Below are positions 1 through 12,000 of a stretch of 64,000 nt of DNA, piece after piece (position 1 is the stretch's first letter; every line of letters starts with the position of its first letter). The stretch is from Nymphaea colorata (taxonomy: Eukaryota > Streptophyta > Magnoliopsida > Nymphaeales > Nymphaeaceae), in assembly GCF_008831285.2 (NCBI RefSeq), contig NC_045151.1:6397682-6461681 (forward strand), in the 5' to 3' direction. A program made the translations under genes and the position numbers. The notes under the pieces were generated by a model. The model was not told the origin of the DNA and searched no databases. It was given only the letters and a program-made list of their open reading frames with translations.

Positions 1-1179
1 TTCATGATTCATGCAAACATGCACAAGCGGAACAATCACAGCTTGCTAGTGCAAGTTACTAGACCCCTAAACTCTTGCAGGACAAGTCAAATTCAAAGGC
101 AGATTCTGCTATGGACAAGCCACAACTCAACAAATCTAAAGAGCATGGCTGCTACTCATGCTACTTCATGCAGCACTCTGCATGACCATGTTTGAAAGGA
201 GATATAATTTGACAACCGTCAATGCAACCCCAACATTTTTGGGGGGCATTGCTCACCATGTAAAATTGAATGGAATTGAGCAACTCAATGAAGATAGTGA
301 CAAGGTTGGGTCTTTCAGCAATATCAATCTTCTACGAATCATGAAAATATCACTACTGCCCATTTCGGGAAATGATAAGGTCTACCCTCAGAGAGAAACA
401 TCCAGCTAGTATAGTTGGAAAAGGGAAAAGCTTACACAATTCACAGCAGCGTTAGTATTACTAGTAGGCTAACGGGACAAGGCTTTGCAGACCACCACTT
501 ATGGACGCCCAGCAAGTTAAACCACATTTAGTCTGCCAAGTCAGTACTCACAAGTACACTTCAACCCATATCAGGGGCTTCTGTCATTAGGAAGCATAAG
601 GGGATCCCCATCCTACCAGTTTGAGGTGTATAACGTGCCGCTGTTTCCAATACAATCCATGTTTGGTGGCTGATTCCGACATGGAATCCAACGAAATCCT
701 CTTCGTACAGATTTTTTACCTAATTTCTCTGCATATAGAGAACCTCTTCCCACAGCAGCCAACGTAATAGGGCTGAGAGTTGGCGGTAGTTTTACCAGTA
801 CTTACCGTAGATGTCTTCTCACGCCAATAAAAAGTTTCATAGCACTATAAACATCATGTAACATCAAACTTTTAAAGTCGCCCGGTTAGTTCCTCATGGC
901 TTCAACTTCATTAATTCTGAAGATTTCATGGAAAAGAAACCAATGGGGGGCAAATTTGTAGGGAATGAAATCACCTTTAAATTGCTTGGAAATTCTCACC
1001 AGATGAAATTGGGTTGCATCTTGTTCGCTGAATCCAAATACAGCACAAAGAGAGATTAACACCCTTTCCTGGCATTTTACTTTTGAATATGATTGACATA
1101 GATTACACAATTTCCCCTCATAGACATAACCTAATAATGCCCCCGTCTGCCCTGAGCAAAAAGTCAAAATAGCACCCGC
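1..1179. other. Downstream flank of OLA1, no gene recognised
   Basis: Short open frames at 158-409 (plus) and 886-1167 (minus) have no recognisable family and no promoter-like context. I see no repeat boundary or RNA gene. It could include an extended 3' UTR or part of a neighbouring gene's intron. Confidence 0.4.
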
Positions 1180-1517
1180 TACTTCATATTGATGTTACAA
1201 ATTCTGGAAGGCTGCTGTGAAACACAAACAAGTATAACAAATCAATGGTGCCCACTCAGAGTTATAACAAATGCAGATACCTTGATTAGAAATCAATCAA
1301 CTTCAATCTTGTTGCACATCACTAAAGCTTGCTTGCAGTCTGAAGAATCTGTCGTTGAAGGATGTTTGATTACCCTTAAGAGCATGAACTCAATCTGCCA
1401 TCAAAATCCGAAAGGAACCCAATTTAGTATCCGAAGAATAAGTGGGATACTTTGATCAACCTGCTGCAAAGCTACCTGCTCCGTAAGCCCCAATCAGATA
1501 GGTCAGGTAAAGCAACT
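1180..1517 (-). other. OLA1: Presumed OLA1 3' UTR
   Basis: This is the stretch after the stop codon, read on the minus strand. It contains T- and TG-rich far-upstream-like words near 1225-1260 and an AATATG-like word near 1190. No canonical AATAAA is evident, so the cleavage site is only a guess. Plant genes often lack a strict signal. Confidence 0.4.
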
Positions 1518-1616
1518 TCACTTTTTCCCACCCCCAGAGACATTGAACTTGAATAATATGATATCTCCATCGGCGACTACATATGTCTTTCCTTCCTGCC
1601 TGTACTTCCCGGCTGC
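1518..1616 (-). CDS. OLA1: OLA1 exon 12, C-terminus and stop, residues 362-393
   Basis: Reads [20 protein letters not shown] and [12 protein letters not shown], followed by TGA at 1520-1518. The GGGKK end is the standard plant OLA1 C-terminus, so the protein is complete. ILFKF has Leu where most homologues have Phe, a conservative change. Confidence 0.95.
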   Translation of the reverse strand, partial: AAGKYRQEGKTYVVADGDIILFKFNVSGGGKK

Positions 1617-1917
1617 CTGAATAGGAGCCAAAGAACGTGTAAGAGAGACCATGACAAATAAAAAACCAGGTCATCGTTGTTGAAGCTTCTAGGCTACTAA
1701 GCAACCAATTCACATCAATATGCCATGAAGAAATATGAATTACTCCAGCAACAAATATTTGGCAAAATACATGGATTCAAGATGTATAATAAAATTTTGG
1801 CAAACAGATTGTTAGAAAGTTAAGAGAGGGATAGTATTTCATTTGCATAGCCATCGTATTTTGATAAAAGAAAAATCTCATTGGATCACATTAAAGGAAA
1901 GAATCCATCATAAATAC
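1617..1917 (-). other. OLA1 intron 11 (301 nt)
   Basis: The shortest intron, bounded by GTATTT and TTCAG. AT-rich, with no repeat recognised. Confidence 0.9.
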
Positions 1918-1968
1918 CTTGACTGCTGATTCACTACCCAATTCTTTTAAATCTTCAAACTTCATCAC
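1918..1968 (-). CDS. OLA1: OLA1 exon 11, residues 345-361
   Basis: A 51-nt exon reading VMKFEDLKELGSESAVK between a CAG acceptor and a GTATTT donor, both phase 0. It matches the TGS domain segment between FICAE and the KYRQEGK motif. It is too short to appear as an open frame and was found by homology. Confidence 0.93.
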
Positions 1969-2470
1969 CTGAGCATCATGTCATCAGGAAGTTGGTCACA
2001 GAAGAAAAAGAAATACATATTCCACATTGGCAACTGAAAACATAAAATCTGAGGTCTGAAATTAAGTTCCATAACTAGGACAGAAGGTTCTACCTGAAAC
2101 ATTTAAAAAATAACTAGAATTACAAAAATGGTATGTTAAATTATGGTTGATTTATTCTTTTTATCGATTGAAAAGCTCTTTCACCATCATGAACTAGGAA
2201 AACTAACATACACATGAAGTTCAAATAAGAAAGCAAAAAGAAATGCAATGCTGTGACACAAATAAAAAATTTGAAACAGCACTTTTCCCTTCTACTAGAA
2301 TATGCTATATATATCAAAGATCCAAGGAAAAACATTTAGCTGAACAAATAATAAAGGCCATGTGCACAACCAAAGTGAACATTAGAAGTAATGTTAAAAA
2401 AACTGAAAAAGGAAAGCCAAATTTTGTGATAAAAGGTCAGCATCTATGTCACCTGAGTGCGGGGTGCGGA

Positions 2471-2483
2471 TATATATATATAT

Positions 2484-2524
<41 letters not shown>
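2471..2524. repeat. (TA)n microsatellite
   Basis: About 54 bp of nearly pure TA dinucleotides with one interruption (TAGATA), in intron 10. Confidence 0.95.
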
Positions 2525-2528
<4 letters not shown>

Positions 2529-3197
2529 TCAAAAGCAGCATCTCACATGACTTTATTAGCTGCACGGCTGCCTGATAAAACTCATACAAGCATAAAGAAG
2601 AAAGCTAATAACTAGTATATAACTAAGATATATCTAATAAATAATATATAACTAACAACAGCATTCCTCAACAGAAAAAGCATGGCTCGGACAGAACAGA
2701 AATACTACATAAATTAACAAATAACATTATAACAATTTCACGACATAAAGAAGCAAAAGGAGATAAAATATCTTAACGAAAAAAATAACAACAATGAAAA
2801 GGTGAAAAACGGCAGAACGGCATGCACAAATTGGGGCAAATCAGTAGGAAATAGGCCAACACATGAAAAAAAACAAAATAAACAAGATATTAAACATGAA
2901 AACATTCTGAAGAAACAAAAAAAAAAAAAGTTTTGCAAAATCACGTCGTTGTTGCCGATTCACAAGCTCGCCGTCGAAAATCACCACTGCTGTCACCGAC
3001 TTGATGCTCACTGTCGCTGTCGTCGATTCAATCACCATCATCGAACTCTAAGGTCGCCAGGGGATGAAGGAGGGAGGGCCGCCATGAAAATCAGATTCTT
3101 GCCGGATTGGTTGGAACTTGGAACTCATTGTCACAGAAAACGCGTATTAATTGAAAAAATATGTTAAATACGTGAAAAATAAGTAAGCCGTATAAAA

Positions 3198-3440
3198 TGG
3201 CATGTAGATGCATCTTTCTTTTAAAAGCACCAGAAAATAAAAAACGTGAAACAAAGGCACATTATATGCATTTTTTATTAATTTTATTTTTTTTATAATT
3301 TTCAGGATTTATTAAATGTTTTAAATTTAAAAAAAAAATCGCAATTTTTCCAAGATATTCCCGAGACATACAACTTTGTCGTATTATACCTGAAAAATCC
3401 CTCGCCGTATAACACCCATACACGATATATGTGACAATGG
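3198..3440 (+). mobile_element. Degenerate, shortened MITE-like copy
   Basis: Carries the right-hand part of the same family: CGTATTATACCTGAAAAATC, then CTCGCCGTATAAC, ending ATGTGACAATGG, close to the TTTGTGACTATGG terminus. The left part is reduced to GATGCATC and ACGTGAAA words. Assignment is by shared words only. Confidence 0.45.
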
Positions 3441-6400
3441 TTGAAAGTCTGATCGGAAGTTGTGAGAGAGGTAGAGGGAGGTGAGCGGCACTCCAAGTTC
3501 ACGCGTGAAAGGGTTAAACCTAAAACCGTGAGCTTTAAAAAGTCAAGCTTAAAAGTTTAAGTTCAAAAAAGGGACAAAAGTGTGCTCGGTGCGCACACGG
3601 ATGAAACTCACCCGAGTCGGTGCCTGTAAAAAGGCAACTCTCAGTCTAAACCCGTGTGGTCAGCCGCATGGGACTCACTTGGTGCAGCATTGGTGGCGCG
3701 TCCAAGGCAAATTTGCACGCACAAGTGCACACACATCATGTCGACATGCGTGCGGGTGCCTAACTCAAGCACTCAGGTGACTTAGGTAAGCATTGTTCAA
3801 GAATGTGACACATCACATGGGGCTAGGTCACTGGCACCAGGTAATGGCGTTTAAGAAAGTACCTCGGCAATGCACTAGAAACTGAAAGTTGACTACATCC
3901 ATGCAGATTAGACTTCAGCTCAGCAGTGTTACTAGATGGGTTACAAACTGACAGATCGATTAATCACAATATTGATCCACATTATCAAATTTACACAGAT
4001 GACTCAGGGACCACCACAAGTTTTTGAGAAATGCTGCACAAGTGTGCACATCTACACTCCACACTCACATCTACGACATAGTTTCCAGGTGAAATGCCTG
4101 AATGGCACTGATAATGGTTCACCAGTGAGGGTTGAAACACTTGTAACTCTCTTCACTGATACATCTTTTCAAAACAGCATCCAGACACAGCTCTAGGTTT
4201 GAGAAACAAAAATCTGCATAGCTATTTTCAAGCATAATTAACTAAGAGAACTGCATGTAATCACACCCTTTCTAGCACACCCTATTACAGATTTATTTGT
4301 AAAAAAATGCACTTCAAAAATAAGTAGATTCACCAAGCCACAATACAAAACTTGGCAACAACTCACGAAAGATACAAATAAAGGCACAAACCCCAAGAAT
4401 AACTCTCAAGAGTAGAAATATATATAGAATACTACAATAAGGAACAAATATTCAAGTGGAGAAACCCCAATATTTATACATGGAAGGAGCGCTTCTTGCC
4501 GTTGGAGGCCTCATCATCGGCTCAATTTGAGCTGTTGGAGAAGTTCCAACAGCTAGTTGGACCAGAAATTTAAGAATAATAAAAAATAAGAACACCAAAA
4601 TACAGAAATCAAGTACACACATTTATCCTGTATACAAAATACACTTTAAAGACATACGTAATGTATGCATAATACACATACACTACATATATATCCAAGA
4701 TTCCAAACTATACAAAATATGTACCGTATGAGCTACCATTTTAACACCTCTTAAACTAGTGATATAACCAAAAATTTGTCAAGCAAAAGGTTAAACCTAG
4801 GAGAGCACAAAAGTCTTCAAAAAGAAGTCAGCCAATTGGTACTTTAAGGTCACATATGGTAAATCAATAGTTTCATAAAGATATCATAAAGGTATTTCTC
4901 TAACATAATGATAGAGACCATCAATATATAGTTTGTCCTTTCATCAAATGTGTCCTTTCATGCAATATAAATTGCACTCCTGCTACCACAGCACAGTTTA
5001 GATGGTTAAATAAAGTCAGCACCCTTTCCTTTGTCCATCGTTAATCCCTCCTTTTCTTTTCCTTTCCTTGCCATTCTTTTATCTTCTTTCTCTTCCATCC
5101 ACCCAAACAATAACGTTAAGGAAATTGAATCAAAATGTTTACACAAGAAATATAATCAAAACACTTATGTGAAACTAAAAAACGCAACAGGTATCTAATA
5201 TTTTAAATAATTATTTTGCATGTCTTTTGTTTGTAAGCCATTCAATCAAGTTGACCGAAGGCTGATCAAGGAAACCACGAATGCTCACATTTAGCATATC
5301 TGGTGTTGCTTATATAACAAGAAAGTCTGTTGGGTGTGCAGTATCTAAACTTGAGTCCATGTCCAGATATGCAAAGCTCATCATGGGCCGCAGCTCCAGG
5401 GACCTTGCCTCAGCTATAGCCACCCTTGCAAAAGTGCTTACTCTCTTCCGAAACACTGGATACAGTAAGAACTAATTCTAGCACAACTTCTTCATACCAG
5501 TTTCCAAAATAGACACAAAATTTTCAAAATCAGAGGCTGAATACAAGTCGAAATCAATACCAGAATAAAGACAAGCCGGTCGAGCCAGTCAACTAAAAAT
5601 AAATAAGCATGTATTAATACAAAATAAAATATAAAAAACAAATAATATATATATGTAGTCTCACAATTAACAGTTGAAAAAAAAATAGCAGATAAAAAAG
5701 AATGTCAAAATGGAAATATTGTATTTTCCTCACATTTTTCCCCTTCTTTCAAAAATATATATATATTAATTCTTATGAGGTTATTTAACATATTATTAAA
5801 TATTTCAAATTTTAACCACATTTTTGTAAGAAAAATAGTACAAAGCCCAAAATTTCATATTTTTCTGTTGTTTTTAATATTTTTAAATTTCTGGAATCTC
5901 ACAATTTACCAAGTAAAACAAACTTCCAACGGAGAAAGACTTTACCAAAACAACAGCCAAGAACAAAATTTGAAACAATATGTCCATGTATAAAACAAAT
6001 TAGTCACTGGTTGCATGCCTGTTGACAACCGACTCTAACAACTAAGTGGACTAGTTGCCAACGAAGTCAGAATTTTGACTATATGCACATGCATGTCACA
6101 CACACACACACACACACACACAAACAAACGCACACCAAATATGGGTTCAAAGTCTAGGTACAACATGTCACTGAAATCTCAATACACAAAATCCTTACTA
6201 ACTAGTTTTTAACCCTCTCGCATTATCAAACCAGTAACTAGTTAGTCACAGTGTCAAACTAGTCAACTGGTCAGACTTGTGAGTTCACTAATACTTCACA
6301 CATACACAACAACCAGCCTAAAAGGGGACTGCTTTCAGAATTTCCACGCTCTTTAGGAATGATCCACAAATCTTCACATAGGGAAGATGTACGTGAAAAG

Positions 6401-6670
6401 GAATAAAGAGCAAACAAAGATAGAAAGAGAAAATGTAGTAAGAGACCAAGAGGAAAAAGAAAGGTTGGAAAGCCAATCCAATTTTGAGACGGTTGAACGC
6501 ACTTTTCAAGAACCCAAATGGACTAGTCAGTCCAGTCCAGGACATATATATGCACACACATACATATATATAGTATATACACATAAATACATATAAAACT
6601 GATTTAGAAACCTTTTTTATGTGGTTTTCCATGCTTTTCTACCGAATCTGCATCTTTTACTAATTAAATT

Positions 6671-6806
6671 AGTAAGTAGAACATGTTAAACTAAATAAAT
6701 TTTGTAGTCATTTTAGGGTCTTGAACAACTTGTGTCCTAGTAAGTAGAACATGTTAAACTAAATAATTTTTGTAGTCATTTTAGGGTCTTGAACAACTTG
6801 TGTCCC
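6671..6806. repeat. 68-bp tandem duplication
   Basis: Two head-to-tail copies (6671-6738 and 6739-6806) that are almost identical, starting agtaagtagaacatg. Recent replication slippage or unequal exchange in intron 10. Confidence 0.9.
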
Positions 6807-6879
6807 ACTGCCAAACAATAACTTGTAACTGTTATATGACTTCTATACAAAACTTGTAACACAGACCTAACGATGCGGG

Positions 6880-7660
6880 CTAGGTTGATGGCCAGCCTGC
6901 TTAAACAAGATCAAGGGTGGTCTGGGTGAGAACCATCAGCCAACGGCCCAACAGCCATGACGGGTGCAAATGGGTTGACTATTGGGAAGATGGTGGCTTC
7001 AAGAAAGCCTTGCACCATGATGCCCAATGAGAGCAAGGACAACTTGTGTCCTCAAAGACTGTCCGATATGTCTGGCTACGGACCACCACCGCAAAGAGCA
7101 TCACCAAGTCCAACAATGCACGGGATGCCCTTTGGCAACCTAGGAAAGAGGGCCCGAGTAGCCCTCTATCTTTAAGGAATTGAAAGACAAAATCAAAGAC
7201 ACAAGGTTCAAATTCTTCATTCAATATTCAATAGATGCTTGCCAGACAGTGCTGCCCTTATTTATACTAAAAACATAAAAAAATCACTCCTAACAAATTA
7301 CTAAAAATGTGCTATAGAAATGGAAATCAACTCTAGCTAATAAGGATCCATGCACTACATTTGGTAGAATTTCAATGGCAACCTTAATGCTGAGTTGGTT
7401 GCGCCCCCCATTGTGCTAAGGATCTCGCGGCTTCCATCTTGGGAGAGAATCTCCATTCAATTCAATACCAGCTGGCATACTGCCAGCTGAGCACATTGTC
7501 TGCCGCCTTCTTTGCACCAAGTTCCCCATTTGAGGATTTTTTATCCTTGAGGGATTCATGGTTGCCTTGCAGAGCTCAGCCTAACTGTAGACTTGGCCTT
7601 GCACTGTTGAGCTAAATGCACATATCAGGGAGGAGTGGCAAGTGGTGTGGCCCTAGGCAG
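6880..7660 (-). mobile_element. Possible old LTR or retrotransposon fragment
   Basis: GC content rises here above the intron background. On the minus strand there is a promoter-like AGTATAAATAAGGGCAGC, followed by AATATTGAATGAAGAATTTG, a layout typical of a plant LTR R/U5 region. I could not find a partner LTR, target duplication or coding remnant, so this is tentative. Confidence 0.3.
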
Positions 7661-8364
7661 GTCAGCATCACCTAGACACATAATCCTTTTTCTACTTAAT
7701 CGACATCATATAATTAATTTAGTATACAAAATATGCTAAGTTTAACAATCTTTCAAGCAAGCAAAATCAAAGTATCAGCATGGTTCTTGGAAACTAAGTA
7801 ATAAAAACTGTGTGTTAAGAGTCTTCACACCTAGAGAAAAAAGCACGTTAAAGCCTTTTGAACATACATACACATTCATAAACATACACTTTTACAGAAA
7901 TGACCAAATGGTTGTGATATTCATACGTTAAAAACCTGGGAATTGAGAAAAGAGAAAATACTTCCGCATATGGAAAATTTCAGATAAAGTTGGGAAAGAC
8001 CAAATTTTTTATTTTCAAATCCTTGTAAATAAAATCTACGTAATAAAAACATGATTTTTTTTATTTCTAGGTTTTTGAACATGGATGTCAAACGCATATT
8101 AAGTTTTGTGAAAATGCAATGATGACTGAGTCACTGAGCTATTCGGCTGGAGTGCATTTACCATCAAAGTGCACATGAACTATCCTTTGCACCTTATGTT
8201 GCATGGACACAACATTGGCAACGGTACTGGGTCAGAAGCATCAGACCCAACAAGTGAGAGGATACTAGATAACTTGGCATGGTGAGTGTGCATGCATGCA
8301 CACAGACCACATAAATAAATAGCTACATATATATGAGAAACAAAAATATGTAAAATAAAGAAAA

Positions 8365-8648
8365 TGTTAAAATAGATGTAATGGGGAACCGGGTCCATTT
8401 CTGGACCCGGTCCCATGGGGCACGGGTACCGAGGCCGGCTCGGTACCCTAGGCAGCATTCTTCTCTCCCTCCTATATAATCTTCACTTAAGTGTAATTGT
8501 GTGATTAAGTGAAAATAATTTTTCTCTCTCCTAGGGTTGCGGTGTGCACCTAGGTCAGAGCTTCCCGTGGTTTTTTCCTCTTTCTGAGGTTTTTCCACGT
8601 ATATCGTGTGTTCCTCTCTTCTTCTTTCGTGTGTTGCATGTTTCTACA
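8365..8648 (+). repeat. 5' LTR of copia element 1 (284 bp)
   Basis: Begins TGTTAAAATAG and ends TTTCTACA, the canonical TG...CA ends. It contains two hairpins near its 5' end (8388-8411 and 8424-8448) and a TATATAA word at 8471-8480, a likely promoter element. The target duplication gaaaa lies directly to its left. Confidence 0.95.
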
Positions 8649-8660
8649 TGGTATCAGAGC
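8649..8660 (+). promoter_or_regulatory. Primer binding site, element 1
   Basis: TGGTATCAGAGC directly abuts the 5' LTR. It is complementary to the 3' end of plant initiator tRNA-Met, the usual primer for copia reverse transcription. Confidence 0.93.
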
Positions 8661-9033
8661 CGTGAGATCGTTCGGCTTCGTCTCGTATTTTCGTAGTCGC
8701 CCTTGCACCGCAGCCGCCTACGCCGTTAGGGTTTCCCGCGCCGCCACCATTGGGATCTTCTGCGCCGCCGCCGTCAGACGATCCAGCGCCGCCGCCTGTT
8801 GCCGCTTGTGACTTCCGCTGCCGTGGGTGTCTCCTTTTCCGCCGTCGGTCGATCCAGAGCCATCCCATCTTTCTGCTGCCGTGGGTGTCCAGCGCCGTCA
8901 CGCCTCTGCGTCGCCGCCGTCGGGCGATCCAGCACCGTCGCCGACACCTAAGGTTCCGTGTGGTGCTGGTGTTTCAGCCGCCGCCGTGCTGTCTTGTTGC
9001 TGCCTGGGGTTGTGTCTGACTTGACTGCTTGTG

Positions 9034-12000
9034 ATGGCGGAAGAGCTTGCACCTAAAAGTGATATGGCCTTTGACGCGGGCAGCACTCCCAAGAGCGAGA
9101 TCTTGCCGGTTCAAGTCACGCCCATTCGTCTGACTAAAGACAATTATCTTTCTTGGTCTGCTGCTCTCGAGATTGGGATAACGAGCCGTGGTCGTCTTTC
9201 CTATATCACAGGCGACAAACCGGCGCCCAGCAAAACTGATCCTCAATGGGCGACGTGGGTGTTGGAAGACAGTCAGGTTAAGGTATGGATCATCAGCTCT
9301 GTGTCTGCTGATATTCAGCCTCTTATTCTGCGAAAGCCGACTTCGTTTGATATGTGGACTGTGCTTGCAAGGATGTATGGTCGCAAGAAAAGAGTTCTAC
9401 GTACGTATCAGATTAAACGCAGTATTTATTCTCTGAAACAGGGTGACCTGTCTGTTGCCTCCTTCTATGCAGCCCTGAAAACTAAGTGGGAGGAACTTGA
9501 TTATCATGTGAATGATAACTGGGACTGTGGTTCTGATCATGCTCGGTACTGGGAAAAGGAATGGATGGACCGGACGTTCCTCTTCCTTGGAGGCTTGCGT
9601 GATGAGTTTGAATCCATTCGGAGTCAAATTCTCAACTGTGATGAGATTCCTGGAATAGAAGATGTTTATGCCAGAGTGGAATCAGAGGAACAAAGGCGTC
9701 AAGTGATGCAAATTGACCCCAGTCACGGGACTGGTCCCTCGGCCTTTGTTAGCCGTTCTTCTGTGTCTGGACCACGCCCTGTTAGGCGATGTACACATTG
9801 TCACAAATCAGGACATTCTGTTGACTTTTGTTGGGATCTTCACCCTGAGAAGAGACTTGTTCGTGGTCGCCCTCCGTCTAGTCGGCGAGGTCCTCTTGTG
9901 CAGGACTCAACTCAGAGTGGTTCTTCAAGTGGTGAAAAATCGAGGCTTTCCTCTGATCAAATCAAGGAACTACAAGCTTACATCAGTCGCCTTTCTACTA
10001 CGCCAGAGGACACATCTACGTCTGATGGAGCTAAATTAGCTCAGGCTCTTGTTGCTACAAGTGATCAAGGTAATTCCTCTCCTGGTGATTGGATTGTTGA
10101 CAGTGGGGCTACTCATCATATGACCGGGGACCCTAAGATGTTTCAAGAATACAAGTTGACTTCTGGGCAGCAGCGTGTTTCTATGGCTGATGGTTCTTCT
10201 ATTTCTGTGGCTGGAAAAGGGAGTTTCTCATTACTGAACAAATATTGTCTTCATAATGCCCTGCATGTTCCTAATATTCCCGTGAATTTGTTATCTGTCA
10301 GCAGTATTACCAAAGAGCTAAACTGTAATCTAATATTCTCTGCTGATCGTTGTTTACTGCAGGACTTGGGGACGGGGCAGAAGATTGGGATTGGTTCGGC
10401 TATTGATGGTCTCTACAGAATGCCAGTACAGGTTGCCTCTGCTTTGATTTCAGCCACCAGTGGACAGTTATCTGACGTGGAGGACAGATCCGCTATTATG
10501 CGCTGGCACGAGAGACTTGGTCATCTTCCTTTTCAGTTGATTAAACAATTGTTTCCTAAGATGTTTCGGTCTGTTTCTTTGGACACCTTCGCCTGTGAAG
10601 TGTGTCAGTTGTCTAAGCATGTTAGGGCCTCGTACCCTATTTCGTTCAATAAAACCAGCCGTCCTTTTGCTTTGGTTCACTCTGATGTTTGGGGTCCTTC
10701 GGGAGTGCCCACCGGTCGTGGTTTTCGTTATTTCATGACTCTTATCGATGACTACTCTCGTTGTACGTTCGTGTACTTGTTGAAAGAACGTAGTGAGGTT
10801 CCCGACATTGTCAAAAACTTCGTTGCATTTGTTGAAACTCAATTCCAAACCCCTGTTCAGACCCTTCGTACTGACAATGCTCGAGAGTATGTCTCCTTAT
10901 CCCTTGATGACTTCTTGCGAAGCAAAGGTATTATACATGAAACATCCTGTAGCTACACACCTCCTCAGAATGGCGTGGCTGAAAGGAAGAACCGTCATTT
11001 GTTAAATGTCACCAGGGCCCTTATGTTTCAACGTCATGTCCCTAAGCGGTATTGGGGTGATGCACTTCTCACTAGTGCTCATCTCATTAACCGTATGCCT
11101 ACTCGTGTATTGAATGGTCATTCCCCTTATTCTGTTTTGTGGCCTAATCAGAGTCCCTGGCCTTTGACCCCTCGGGTGTTTGGGTGTGTTTGCTTTGTCC
11201 ATGATCATAGTCTCACTCTCAAGAAACTTGATCCTCGGTCCATCAAAGCGGTCTTTTTGGGGTATTCCTCCACTCAGAAGGGATACAAGTGTGTTGACCC
11301 TAGCACTTCCAGAGTCTATGTCTCTAGGGATGTTACCTTTCATGAACACGAGGCATACTTTCCTGCGAATCCTCTTCAGGGGGAGTGTTTAGGTGAGAGA
11401 GTGGACGAGTATTCTTCGCATCAGTTGATTCAGTTCACAGATTTCTTGGATTACACGACTAGTTCTCCGAGTGTGAGTGTGGATGACACAGTCAGTGAGG
11501 ACAGAGACAGTCAGATGGAAGGGGGCCCTGTGGAAGAACAGTCCCGTGATCATTTGTTTGGTCAGGTATACACCAGGAAGAAAAATGATGTGATGGAGGT
11601 TGTTGATGTTACCAATCCCGATCTTGTGAGCTCCCCGGATGATCCAAGTCCAATGAATGAAGATCTTCCCATAGCCCTACGCAAAGGCACCAGGTCATGT
11701 ACTTCTCACCCTATTCAGAGATTTGTCTCGTATGCTAAACTCAGTAAAGACTACAAGTGCTTTATTACCTCTTTATCTATGGCTGTTATTCCCAGGTCAG
11801 TGGAGGATGCCAGGGAGGATCCCAAATAGCTACAGGCCATGACAGAGGAGATGGACGCCCTGGCAAAGAACAATACGTGGGAGGTTGTTGATATTCCTAA
11901 TGGAACTCACTTAGTTGGTTCCAAGTGGGTGTTTACTGTGAAGTACAAACCTGATGGCACTGTAGAACGCTATAAAGCTCGTCTTGTTGCAAAGGGGTTT

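Noticed and set aside
886-1167. 93-codon minus-strand frame downstream of OLA1
   Set aside because: No recognisable domain. It lies in the presumed 3' flank with no promoter, so I did not call a gene.
8644-9019. Short GC-rich frames (Gly/Ala/Arg-rich) in the leaders of the copia elements
   Set aside because: The leader is a GCCGCC-rich low-complexity stretch; the frames differ between elements 1 and 2 and are not conserved.
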